The notes beneath the pieces were generated by a model that did not search any database, had not been told where the DNA came from, and was given only the letters and a program-made list of their open reading frames with translations. The position numbers were made by a program, and so were the translations under genes. 64,000 bases of DNA from Allocoprococcus sp004560705 (GTDB taxonomy: Bacteria > Bacillota > Clostridia > Lachnospirales > Lachnospiraceae), in assembly GCF_052065755.1 (NCBI RefSeq), contig NZ_JBQHTK010000014.1, positions 1-64,000 of the forward strand, in the 5' to 3' direction. The first letter of the stretch is position 1. Each line of letters starts with the position of its first letter. Below, in pieces: positions 24,853-32,707 of the stretch.

Positions 24853-26046
24853 ATGACAGGAATACTACGGCGCATGCGGCATGGAATGTATGTTCTCTTC
24901 GTGGCTCTGCTGATTGCAGTCACGGGCACGGTACACGCCGAGGGAGAGGAGGCACAGGAAAGGGTGACGCAGGAAGACGCTGCGAAATTAAGTGAGGATG
25001 CAGCAGAGAGTCTGTTCGACGAACTGGATACCGACCAGATCGACCGTGTCTTAAAAGAGGCATATTCGCGGGAAAAAGTCCGGTTCCGAGATGTGGTGCA
25101 GGCAATGATGGACGGGGAGCAAACCATTTCCCCGGAATTGATTGTGGATTTCGTCGCGGATACTCTGTTCGGTCTTGTGAGGGAAAACAGACCCGCCATG
25201 CTGCAGATGCTTCTGCTCCTGATCGTTGCAGCCGTCTTCACCAATTTCTCCGGCGTGTTTCAAAGCAGCCAGATCGCGGACTGCGCATTTTATATCGTCT
25301 ATATTCTTCTGATTGCTGTCTGCCTGACCGGATTTTCTTCTACCACGGAAACGGTCGAACAGGGGCTGGAAACTCTTCTGACCTTTATGAAGGTTCTGGC
25401 TCCTGCCTATTTCCTGTGTATGACGGCGGCGACCGGTAGTGTTTCCGGAATGGGATTCTATCAGCTCATCCTGATTCTGATCTATCTGGTGGAATTGGTG
25501 ATCGTGCGGTTTGTTCTCCCGCTCGTGCATGTTTATCTGATGGTGCAGATCCTGAACTATCTGTCCGGTGAAGAATATCTTTCCAAAACAGGGGAACTTC
25601 TGGAGACGCTGATCTCCTGGGTGATGAAGACGATGCTTGCCTGTGTGACCGGAGTGAGTGTGATCCAGGGAATCTTAAGTCCTGCAATTGATCAGGTGAA
25701 ACGGAGTGTCTGGACAAAAGGTGCCGAAATGCTTCCCGGAATCGGGGATGCCATCGGCGGGGTGACGGAAGTAGTACTTGGAACAGCGGTGCTGATCAAA
25801 AATGCGGTCGGTATGGCGGGAGCGGTGCTGGCGGTTGGAATCTGTCTGCTCCCGATTCTGAATATGGGCGTGCTGACGATTCTTTATAAAGCGATGGCAG
25901 CTGTGGTTCAGCCGATTTCCGATAAAAGGATCGTGGAAGTACTGTCCAGCATGGGAAATGCCTGCCGGATGCTCCTTAGCATCATTTTCACAACTTCAAT
26001 CCTCTTTCTGGTGACCATTGCAGTGACGGCGGCATCTACCAGTTGA
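24853..26046 (+). CDS. spoIIIAE: Stage III sporulation protein AE
   Basis: The 397-residue polytopic membrane protein begins with a signal peptide (about residues 1-30, ending GTVHA), then an extracytoplasmic helical stretch and about seven membrane helices. Family segments such as PAYFLCMTAATGSVSGMGFY and SVWTKGAEMLPGIGDAIGG are clear. It is the largest membrane component of the spoIIIA complex. ATG follows AAGGAGTGAAAG. Confidence 0.94.
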   Translation: MTGILRRMRHGMYVLFVALLIAVTGTVHAEGEEAQERVTQEDAAKLSEDAAESLFDELDTDQIDRVLKEAYSREKVRFRDVVQAMMDGEQTISPELIVDFVADTLFGLVRENRPAMLQMLLLLIVAAVFTNFSGVFQSSQIADCAFYIVYILLIAVCLTGFSSTTETVEQGLETLLTFMKVLAPAYFLCMTAATGSVSGMGFYQLILILIYLVELVIVRFVLPLVHVYLMVQILNYLSGEEYLSKTGELLETLISWVMKTMLACVTGVSVIQGILSPAIDQVKRSVWTKGAEMLPGIGDAIGGVTEVVLGTAVLIKNAVGMAGAVLAVGICLLPILNMGVLTILYKAMAAVVQPISDKRIVEVLSSMGNACRMLLSIIFTTSILFLVTIAVTAASTS

Positions 26047-26062
26047 AGAAAGGAGACACAGG

Positions 26063-26368
26063 ATGTTCAACTATTTTTATGAATGGCTTCGAAATCTGGC
26101 ATTTTACATGGTGCTGGTAACGGCTGTCCTGCAGCTGATCCCGAACAGAAGCTATGAAAAATATATTCGTTTCTTCTGTGGGCTGATTTTGGTCATCCTT
26201 CTTTTGACACCGGTCATGAGAGTCATAGATGCCGGATTTGAAGGCAGGATGCGGGCGTCTGTAAGTGATGACAACTGGAAGGAACTGGAGGAGATTCGAG
26301 AGCAGGCCGAGGGTCTGGAAGATTTTGTCTATTCATTTTCCGGGGAGGAGCAGGATGGAGAAGAATAA
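26063..26368 (+). CDS. spoIIIAF: Stage III sporulation protein AF, short form
   Basis: A 101-residue protein with two N-terminal membrane helices (FYEWLRNLAFYMVLVTAVLQ and FFCGLILVILLLTPVM) and a short acidic tail. Bacillus SpoIIIAF is about twice as long and has a ring-forming soluble domain after the helices, absent here. The position between AE and AG and the N-terminal pattern support the assignment. The stop overlaps spoIIIAG by 14 nt, which argues against a simple truncation by mutation. Confidence 0.85.
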   Translation: MFNYFYEWLRNLAFYMVLVTAVLQLIPNRSYEKYIRFFCGLILVILLLTPVMRVIDAGFEGRMRASVSDDNWKELEEIREQAEGLEDFVYSFSGEEQDGEE

Positions 26369-26924
26369 AGAGTATCTACAATATATAAAAAAGTTCTTCG
26401 GGAAAAAGGAGCAGTGGCTGATCCTTCTGCTTGTCGGGATCCTGCTGGTCGTGATCGCGATCCCGGTCCCAAAAGAAGGGGAAGAAGAGCAGGAAGAGGT
26501 ACAGGACGAAACAGCGAGTTCCGGAAGCACCGACGATGAGGCGTACGTCCGACGCCTGGAACGGAGGCTGGAGGATGCACTGGTGCAGGTGCAGGGAGTA
26601 GGAAAAGTGTCCGTGATGATCACGCTTTCTGCTTCTTCGGAGAAGATCGTGGAAAAAGACAGAGAGAGTTCCAGCGAGACGAGCGGAGAAAATGAATCCG
26701 GTTCGTCGAAAAGGAGCAGTTCCTCGGAAACCTCCGTTTATACCGGAAACGGGAGCAATGAGACGCCTTACATTACGAAAGAACTGAGCCCCGCTATTGA
26801 AGGGGTTCTGGTGATTGCGGATGGGGGAGATGATGCCGTGGTGATCGAAAATATAACCGAGGCTGTCCAGGCATTATTCCCGGTAGACACGCATAGAATT
26901 AAAGTAATGAAGCGCAATCAATAA
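26355..26924 (+). CDS. spoIIIAG: Stage III sporulation protein AG
   Basis: The 189-residue protein has one membrane helix (about residues 17-37) and an intermembrane-space domain containing VQGVGKVSVMITLSAS and AIEGVLVIADGGDDAVV, the split ring-building motif of SpoIIIAG. A low-complexity Ser/Glu linker (about 95-130) interrupts it. I chose the ATG at 26355, inside the end of spoIIIAF, preceded by GGGGAGGAG. It likely forms the channel ring with SpoIIIAH. Confidence 0.92.
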   Translation: MEKNKEYLQYIKKFFGKKEQWLILLLVGILLVVIAIPVPKEGEEEQEEVQDETASSGSTDDEAYVRRLERRLEDALVQVQGVGKVSVMITLSASSEKIVEKDRESSSETSGENESGSSKRSSSSETSVYTGNGSNETPYITKELSPAIEGVLVIADGGDDAVVIENITEAVQALFPVDTHRIKVMKRNQ

Positions 26925-26945
26925 ATATTAACAGGAGGAAGGAAA

Positions 26946-27560
26946 GTGAAACGAATATTCAAAAAGAATCAGATAGTCATTGCGGCACTTGCAGTTATGA
27001 TCGCGGTGGCCGGTTATCTTAATTACTCCGGAAAAATATTTGGAAAAAACAGTACGGCCGAGGAAGCGGACAGTACACTTGCAAGCACGGAACTTCTGGA
27101 TATTTCTGACGAAGATACATCTCAGACGGACGGAGAAGTGTCCGATGCGGAAACGGAAGGTACACCGGGAGAAGCGGTTCTTACCAGCGGAACTGCACGC
27201 GGCGTAGTGGCACAGGCAAAGATCAGCCGGGAGCAGGTAAGGGCGAAAAATAAAGAAACCCTTCAGGCAATCATCGATGATGCAAATGTGAGCGATGAGC
27301 AGAAAGCAGATGCCATCGCGCAGATGGTGCAGATGACTGAGTTGGCAGAAAAAGAAGTGACGATCGAAACCCTACTGGCCAGCAAAGGGTTCAGCGAGGC
27401 AGTCGTCAGCCTTTCCGAGGATTCGGCAGATGTTGTGGTGAACAGCAGTGACCTCACGGAAGCCAAACGCGCGCAGATCGAAGACATCGTGACACGCAAG
27501 GCAGGGATCAACGCGGCAAATATTGTGATCACTCCGATCCATAGCGGGGAGAATGAATGA
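26946..27560 (+). CDS. spoIIIAH: Stage III sporulation protein AH
   Basis: The 204-residue protein starts with GTG after AGGAGGAAGG, has a single membrane anchor (about residues 9-25) and ends with a YscJ/FliF-like ring domain (about 110-200: LLASKGFSEAVVSLSEDSADVVV). SpoIIIAH in the mother cell binds forespore SpoIIQ and makes the inter-cell channel. spoIIQ is not in the window. It is the last gene of the spoIIIA operon. Confidence 0.93.
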   Translation: MKRIFKKNQIVIAALAVMIAVAGYLNYSGKIFGKNSTAEEADSTLASTELLDISDEDTSQTDGEVSDAETEGTPGEAVLTSGTARGVVAQAKISREQVRAKNKETLQAIIDDANVSDEQKADAIAQMVQMTELAEKEVTIETLLASKGFSEAVVSLSEDSADVVVNSSDLTEAKRAQIEDIVTRKAGINAANIVITPIHSGENE

Positions 27561-27716
27561 GCTTAATTTGTGGAATCAGAGCCATCCCCAACAACTTCTC
27601 TCTTTTATTTTGGAATAAGATGTGGTAGACTAATTAAATGACCTCATTAAGTGAGAAAAGTTGAATAAATAGATAGAAAGAACGAATACTACATTATAGA
27701 ATAACAGGAGTATACC

Positions 27717-29309
27717 ATGGCAGATTTTACGAATGAAATAAAGAAAAGAAGAACATTTGCAATTATTTCCCATCCGGATGCCGGAAAGACGACATTGACC
27801 GAGAAGTTCCTGCTTTACGGAGGAGCCATTAACCAGGCCGGTTCGGTCAAGGGAAAGGCGACAGCGAAGCATGCTGTTTCAGACTGGATGGAGATTGAGA
27901 AGGAAAGAGGTATTTCGGTAACTTCGTCCGTACTGCAGTTTGAGTACGGTGGATACTGCATCAATATTCTGGATACTCCGGGACATCAGGATTTCTCGGA
28001 GGATACGTACCGTACCTTGATGGCAGCGGATTCGGCGGTCATGGTGATCGATGGTTCCAAGGGTGTTGAGGCGCAGACAAGGAAGCTGTTTAAAGTATGT
28101 GTAATGCGCCACATTCCGATTTTTACGTTTATCAATAAGATGGACCGTGAGGCGATGGACACCTTTGAACTTCTGGATGACATTGAAAAAGAACTGGGGA
28201 TCGCCACTTGTCCGATCAATTGGCCGATTGGATCGGGAAAGGAATTCCGCGGGGTGTTTGACCGGGATACCAGAGAACTGGAAATCTTTTCAGATACGAA
28301 GAAAGGAACGACGGTAGGAGAAGTAAGAAAGGCGCCGATCGACAGTGAGGAAGCGAAGCAGATCGTGACGCAGGAACAGTACGAGAAGTTGGAGGAGGAG
28401 ATCGAACTTCTGGACGGTGCAAGTGCCGAGTTCGATCAGGAACTGGTAAGTAAAGGAGAGCTGTCGCCGGTGTTTTTCGGATCTGCGCTCACGAACTTTG
28501 GTGTGGAGACATTCCTTCAGCATTTCCTTAGGATGACGACTTCTCCGCTCCCGAGAATGTCCGATAAAGGGCTTATTGATCCGATGAAAGAGAAAGAATT
28601 CTCTGCATTTGTATTTAAGATTCAGGCAAATATGAATAAGGCACACCGGGACCGGATCGCGTTTATGCGGATCTGTTCCGGTGAATTTGATGCGGGAATG
28701 GATGTGTATCACATTCAGGGCGGCAAAAAGGTCCGTCTCTCCCAGCCGCAGCAACTCATGGCGAGCGAGAGAAAGATGATCGACAAGGCATACGGAGGAG
28801 ACATCATCGGTGTGTTTGATCCGGGAATCTTCTCCATCGGAGACACTCTCACCAATTCTCCGGAGAAATTCGCATACGAAGGAATTCCGACTTTCGCACC
28901 GGAGCATTTCGCAAGAGTGCGCCAGGTGGATACCATGAAGAGAAAGCAGTTTATCAAGGGAATCAATCAGATCGCTCAGGAAGGCGCGATTCAGATCTTC
29001 CAGGAATTCAATACCGGTATGGAAGAGATCATCGTAGGGGTGGTCGGGGTTCTGCAGTTTGATGTGCTGAAGTACCGTCTGGAAAATGAATACAACGTGG
29101 AGATCCGCATGGATACCCTTCCGTATGAGCATATTCGGTGGATTGAAAATGATAACATTGATATGGACAGGCTGGTGGGTACCTCTGATATGAAGAAGAT
29201 CAAGGATCTGAAAGACCGGCCGCTCCTGCTTTTTGTCAACAGCTGGAGCATCCGTATGGTGTTGGAGCGAAATGAAGGCCTGGTATTATCCGAGTTCGGG
29301 CGTTCATAA
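27717..29309 (+). CDS. prfC: Peptide chain release factor 3
   Basis: RF3 is the GTPase that recycles RF1 and RF2 after termination. The 530-residue protein shows SHPDAGKTTLTEKFL at the N-terminus, the switch region KERGISVTSSVLQFEY, ILDTPGHQDFSEDTYRTL and INKMDREAMD, which separate RF3 from EF-G. The C-terminal region includes GVVGVLQFDVLKYRLENEY. ATG follows AACAGGAG. It stands alone; the 156-nt gap before it shows no convincing promoter. Confidence 0.96.
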   Translation: MADFTNEIKKRRTFAIISHPDAGKTTLTEKFLLYGGAINQAGSVKGKATAKHAVSDWMEIEKERGISVTSSVLQFEYGGYCINILDTPGHQDFSEDTYRTLMAADSAVMVIDGSKGVEAQTRKLFKVCVMRHIPIFTFINKMDREAMDTFELLDDIEKELGIATCPINWPIGSGKEFRGVFDRDTRELEIFSDTKKGTTVGEVRKAPIDSEEAKQIVTQEQYEKLEEEIELLDGASAEFDQELVSKGELSPVFFGSALTNFGVETFLQHFLRMTTSPLPRMSDKGLIDPMKEKEFSAFVFKIQANMNKAHRDRIAFMRICSGEFDAGMDVYHIQGGKKVRLSQPQQLMASERKMIDKAYGGDIIGVFDPGIFSIGDTLTNSPEKFAYEGIPTFAPEHFARVRQVDTMKRKQFIKGINQIAQEGAIQIFQEFNTGMEEIIVGVVGVLQFDVLKYRLENEYNVEIRMDTLPYEHIRWIENDNIDMDRLVGTSDMKKIKDLKDRPLLLFVNSWSIRMVLERNEGLVLSEFGRS

Positions 29310-29315
29310 TTCTTC

Positions 29316-29344
29316 TTTCCAACGCATGGAAAATGTGATATAGT
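29316..29344 (+). promoter_or_regulatory. Candidate promoter of the Asp23-nusB-xse operon
   Basis: TTTCCA at 29316-29321 and TATAGT at 29339-29344, spacer 17 nt, with TG before the -10. A small GCCCC/GGGGC hairpin (29358-29372) lies in the leader. Confidence 0.5.
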
Positions 29345-29414
29345 ATGAGTAGAATGTGCCCCGATAAGGGGCGGATGAACTGAGTATACAGATGAATTTT
29401 GAAGGAGGCTTATC

Positions 29415-29798
29415 ATGAATAAAGAAGAAAGAAACACATATACAATTGAAACCGATGAGAATCTAGGCGTTGTTCAGATCGCAGATGAAGTGGTTGCGAT
29501 CATTGCTGGGCTTGCGGCAATGGAAGTAGAAGGCGTTTCTTCCATGGCAGGCAACGCTACAAGAGAACTGATCGAGAAGCTTGGTATGAAGAGCCTTTCC
29601 AAGGGTGTGAAAGTAGATGTGCTTGAAGGAATCGTGACCGTTTCTCTTGCGTTGAATCTGAAGTACGGAAGAAGTATTAAAGAGACGACCATGAAGGTGC
29701 AGGAGAAAGTAAAGGCAGCAATTGAAAATATGACCGGCCTTACCGTAGCGGACGTGAACATCCGTGTAGCAGGCGTGGATATGCCGGATGAAGAATAA
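29415..29798 (+). CDS. Asp23/Gls24 family protein (YqhY-like)
   Basis: The 127-residue protein is an Asp23/Gls24 family member, with GVVQIADEVVAIIAGLAAMEVEGV and the later VADVNIRVAGVDMPDEE. In Bacillus the homologue YqhY sits before nusB, as here, and is linked to fatty-acid synthesis control, but its exact role is not settled. The accB-accC genes that accompany it in Bacillus are not present. ATG follows AAGGAGGC; nusB begins 15 nt later. Confidence 0.88.
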   Translation: MNKEERNTYTIETDENLGVVQIADEVVAIIAGLAAMEVEGVSSMAGNATRELIEKLGMKSLSKGVKVDVLEGIVTVSLALNLKYGRSIKETTMKVQEKVKAAIENMTGLTVADVNIRVAGVDMPDEE

Positions 29799-29813
29799 AT
29801 TTGGAGAGAGACG

Positions 29814-30209
29814 ATGGGAAGAAGTGAACTGAGAGAACATATTTTCAAAATGATTTTCGGACTGGAATTCACGGAGGAGGAACAGATCGAGAAGCAGTTG
29901 GAGCTGTATCTTGACCAGCTGGATGAGGTGAGCGAGAAGGATCGCAGCTATATGCTGGCAAAGGCAAAAGCGATTGCCGAAAAAGTATGTGAGATCGATG
30001 CGATGATCAATGAGAATGCGACCGGATGGAAGACAACAAGAATGAATAAGGTGGATCTTTCTATTCTGCGGCTTGCTGTCTACGAGATGAAATTCGATGA
30101 CGATGTGCCGGTGAAAGTAGCGATCAACGAGGCCGTAGAGCTTGCCAAGAGATTCTCAGGTGATGAAGGGCCGGCATTTATTAACGGAGTACTGGGAAAG
30201 CTTGCTTAA
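29814..30209 (+). CDS. nusB: Transcription antitermination factor NusB
   Basis: NusB binds boxA RNA with S10 for rRNA antitermination. The 131-residue all-helical protein contains RSELREHIFKMIF, ILRLAVYEM and VPVKVAINEAVELAKRFSGD, the family signature, and ends GPAFINGVLGKLA. ATG follows GGAGAGACG. In Bacillus folD comes next; here xseA follows directly. Confidence 0.95.
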   Translation: MGRSELREHIFKMIFGLEFTEEEQIEKQLELYLDQLDEVSEKDRSYMLAKAKAIAEKVCEIDAMINENATGWKTTRMNKVDLSILRLAVYEMKFDDDVPVKVAINEAVELAKRFSGDEGPAFINGVLGKLA

Positions 30210-30240
30210 GTCTTACCCGGTCTTCGGTGCAGGAGAGATC

Positions 30241-31509
30241 ATGCAGAATGTATATACAGTAAAGCAGGTCAATGCGTATATCAGAAATATGTTTGCGCAG
30301 GACTTTATGCTGAATCGAATTTATGTGAAGGGTGAAGTGTCGAATGTAAAATATCACACTTCGGGACATATATATTTTTCTTTAAAAGATGAGTCCGGGA
30401 CGATTGCCTGTGTCATGTTTGCCGGGCAACGCAGCGGACTTTCTTTTCGTATGAGGGAAGGGCAGCAGATCATTGTCCTTGGAAGCATCAGCGTTTATGA
30501 GAGAGACGGGAAATACCAGCTCTACGCGAAGGAAATCCGTCTGGACGGGGCAGGACTTCTCTATGAACGTTTTCTGGCATTGAAGCAGGAACTGGAAGAA
30601 ATGGGGATGTTTGCGCCGGAATACAAAAGGCCGATCCCGCCCTACGTGCGGACACTGGGCGTGGTGACGGCTCCGACGGGAGCGGCTGTGCGTGATATCA
30701 TGAATATTACGAAAAGGCGGAATCCTTATGTGCAGATTATCCTCTACCCGGCGCTGGTACAGGGAGAAGGTGCCGCTGAGAGTATCGTGAAAGGAATCCG
30801 GATGCTGGAGGAGAAGAAGGTGGATGTCATGATCGTCGGACGAGGCGGAGGCTCCATCGAGGATCTCTGGGCATTTAATGAAGAAATCGTGGCAAGAGCC
30901 GTATTTGAAAGCACAGTTCCGGTCATTTCGGCCGTGGGACATGAGACGGACATGACAATCATTGATTATGTAGCGGATCTGCGCGCGCCGACACCCTCGG
31001 CTGCGGCGGAACTTGCGGTCTGTGAGATTCGCAAAGTGGATGAGAAGATGGAGAATTATGCACGCAAGATGCACCGGAGCCTCGTGCAGAAGCTGAATAT
31101 GACGCGCCTGGTGCTGGAAACATATCAGGCAAAGATGGGGTATCTAAGTCCCAGGGGAAGACTTCTGGATCTGAGACAGCAGCTTGCGGATTACGAAGAA
31201 CTGATTCCGGAGGCATTTAACGCCAGAATCAGGGATTTCCGGGATAAAGTAGACGAATACGAAGAGCTCCTTCACGCCGACATGGGAAGGCAGCTGACAG
31301 ATGCAAAGCATAGGCTGGCTCTCAGGATCGAGCGGATGAAGGGGGCATCACCGCTTGACAGGCTGAATCAGGGATTCTCCTATGTGCAGCGGGAGGACGG
31401 ACGCACGGTCAGACGCGTTGCGGATGTCAGAGAAAAGGAGCTCCTCAACATATATGTGACCGATGGCGTGATCCACGCACAGGTCAGGGACGTCCGGAAG
31501 GAGGATTAA
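30241..31509 (+). CDS. xseA: Exodeoxyribonuclease VII large subunit
   Basis: XseA is the catalytic subunit of the exonuclease VII complex. The 422-residue protein has an N-terminal OB fold (VKGEVSNVKYHTSGHIYFSL), and a catalytic domain with GVVTAPTGAAVRDI, the strictly conserved VGRGGGSIEDLWAFNEE and VGHETDMTIIDYVADLRAPTPSAAAE, followed by coiled coils and a GFSYV segment near the end. I used the ATG at 30241, preceded by GCAGGAGAG; longer starts lie inside nusB. xseB follows 3 nt later. Confidence 0.95.
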   Translation: MQNVYTVKQVNAYIRNMFAQDFMLNRIYVKGEVSNVKYHTSGHIYFSLKDESGTIACVMFAGQRSGLSFRMREGQQIIVLGSISVYERDGKYQLYAKEIRLDGAGLLYERFLALKQELEEMGMFAPEYKRPIPPYVRTLGVVTAPTGAAVRDIMNITKRRNPYVQIILYPALVQGEGAAESIVKGIRMLEEKKVDVMIVGRGGGSIEDLWAFNEEIVARAVFESTVPVISAVGHETDMTIIDYVADLRAPTPSAAAELAVCEIRKVDEKMENYARKMHRSLVQKLNMTRLVLETYQAKMGYLSPRGRLLDLRQQLADYEELIPEAFNARIRDFRDKVDEYEELLHADMGRQLTDAKHRLALRIERMKGASPLDRLNQGFSYVQREDGRTVRRVADVREKELLNIYVTDGVIHAQVRDVRKED

Positions 31510-31512
31510 AGG

Positions 31513-31815
31513 GTGGCAGAGACGAAGAAAAAGGCAGTGCCGAAAGAAAAATTTCAAGAAGAATGGAAACAAGAGGCAGGACCGATCAAGGAAGAGAAGG
31601 AAGCTGAACAGGAAGCGGAAGAGACACTGGAGCAACTCTTTGAGAAGCTGGACGATGTGACGAACAAACTGGAAAGCGGCGAGACATCGCTGGAGGAATC
31701 GTTCCGGCTGTACCAGAGCGGAATGGAGATGTTGAAACGGTGCAGTGATAAAATCGATAAAGTAGAAAAACAGGTGCTGATATTAGAGGAGAATGGAGAA
31801 ACACATGAATTTTAG
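31513..31815 (+). CDS. xseB: Exodeoxyribonuclease VII small subunit
   Basis: XseB forms the small coiled-coil subunits of exonuclease VII. The core KLDDVTNKLESGETSLEESFRLYQSG is diagnostic. At 100 residues it is longer than most (about 70-80) because of an acidic, lysine-rich N-terminal extension of about 35 residues. GTG start at 31513 follows GGAAGGAGGA. A downstream start would remove the extension, but no better ribosome site is seen. The end overlaps ispA by 11 nt. Confidence 0.9.
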   Translation: MAETKKKAVPKEKFQEEWKQEAGPIKEEKEAEQEAEETLEQLFEKLDDVTNKLESGETSLEESFRLYQSGMEMLKRCSDKIDKVEKQVLILEENGETHEF

Positions 31816-32695
31816 TGGAGAAATGAAGCAGAAAGTAAATGAGATCGAGGCAATCCTGGATGAGTATCTGCCGGCTGCCGAAGGATATCAGAAGCAGATC
31901 ATGGAAGCAATGGCGTATAGTGTGACGGCGGGAGGAAAGCGTCTCCGCCCCATGCTGATGCAGGAGACCTTCCGCCTTTTTGGCGGAGAAGGAAAAGTCG
32001 TGGAGCCATTTATGGCGGCACTGGAGATGATCCACACCTATTCACTGGTTCACGACGACCTGCCGGCGATGGATAACGACGAATACCGCCGGGGCAGGAA
32101 GACGACCCATGTGGTTTACGGGGAAGCGATGGGAATTCTTGCGGGAGACGCACTGCTCAATTATGCGTTTGAGACGGCAGTGAAAGCATTTGACATTGCT
32201 CCCGAAAAGAGCCTTCAGATTGGGAAGGCATTTAAGATCCTGGCAGAAAAGGCAGGAATTTACGGAATGATCGGCGGACAGGTTGTGGATGTGGCATCCT
32301 GCGGTAAGGGACTGGACGAAGCGATGCTGAACTTCATCTATGAGCTGAAGACCGGAGCACTCATTGAAAGTGCTATGATGATCGGTGCAGTGCTTGCCGG
32401 TGCTACGCAGGAACAGGTAAGAACGGTGGAGAAGATCGCATCGGATGTGGGAATTGCATTCCAGATCCAGGATGACATCCTGGACGTGACGAGCACGCAG
32501 GAAGAACTCGGGAAACCGATCCACAGCGATGAAAAGAATGAAAAATCGACATATGTGACCATAAAAGGTCTGGATGAGGCGGCAAAGGACGTAGAAAGAA
32601 TCTCGGAAGAAGCAGTGGAGCTGCTTCAGAGTCTGAATCTTGAGAATCCTTATCTGACATGGCTGATTCAGGAACTGGTACATAGGAGAAAATAA
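31805..32695 (+). CDS. ispA: Farnesyl diphosphate synthase (polyprenyl synthetase)
   Basis: IspA condenses isopentenyl diphosphate with allylic diphosphates to give geranyl and farnesyl diphosphate. The 296-residue protein has both aspartate-rich motifs: HDDLPAMDND and QIQDDILD, plus the GGKRLRPML substrate-binding segment. I prefer the ATG at 31805, 6 nt after GGAG; an ATG four codons upstream sits on top of its ribosome site. dxs follows 12 nt later, so isoprenoid precursor genes are linked. Confidence 0.93.
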   Translation: MNFSGEMKQKVNEIEAILDEYLPAAEGYQKQIMEAMAYSVTAGGKRLRPMLMQETFRLFGGEGKVVEPFMAALEMIHTYSLVHDDLPAMDNDEYRRGRKTTHVVYGEAMGILAGDALLNYAFETAVKAFDIAPEKSLQIGKAFKILAEKAGIYGMIGGQVVDVASCGKGLDEAMLNFIYELKTGALIESAMMIGAVLAGATQEQVRTVEKIASDVGIAFQIQDDILDVTSTQEELGKPIHSDEKNEKSTYVTIKGLDEAAKDVERISEEAVELLQSLNLENPYLTWLIQELVHRRK

Positions 32696-32707
32696 TGAGG
32701 TGTTGGC

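Noticed and set aside
27561..27716. Promoter for prfC
   Set aside because: TTGGAA and TTGAAT occur but no -10 lies at 16-19 nt; I could not support a specific promoter.
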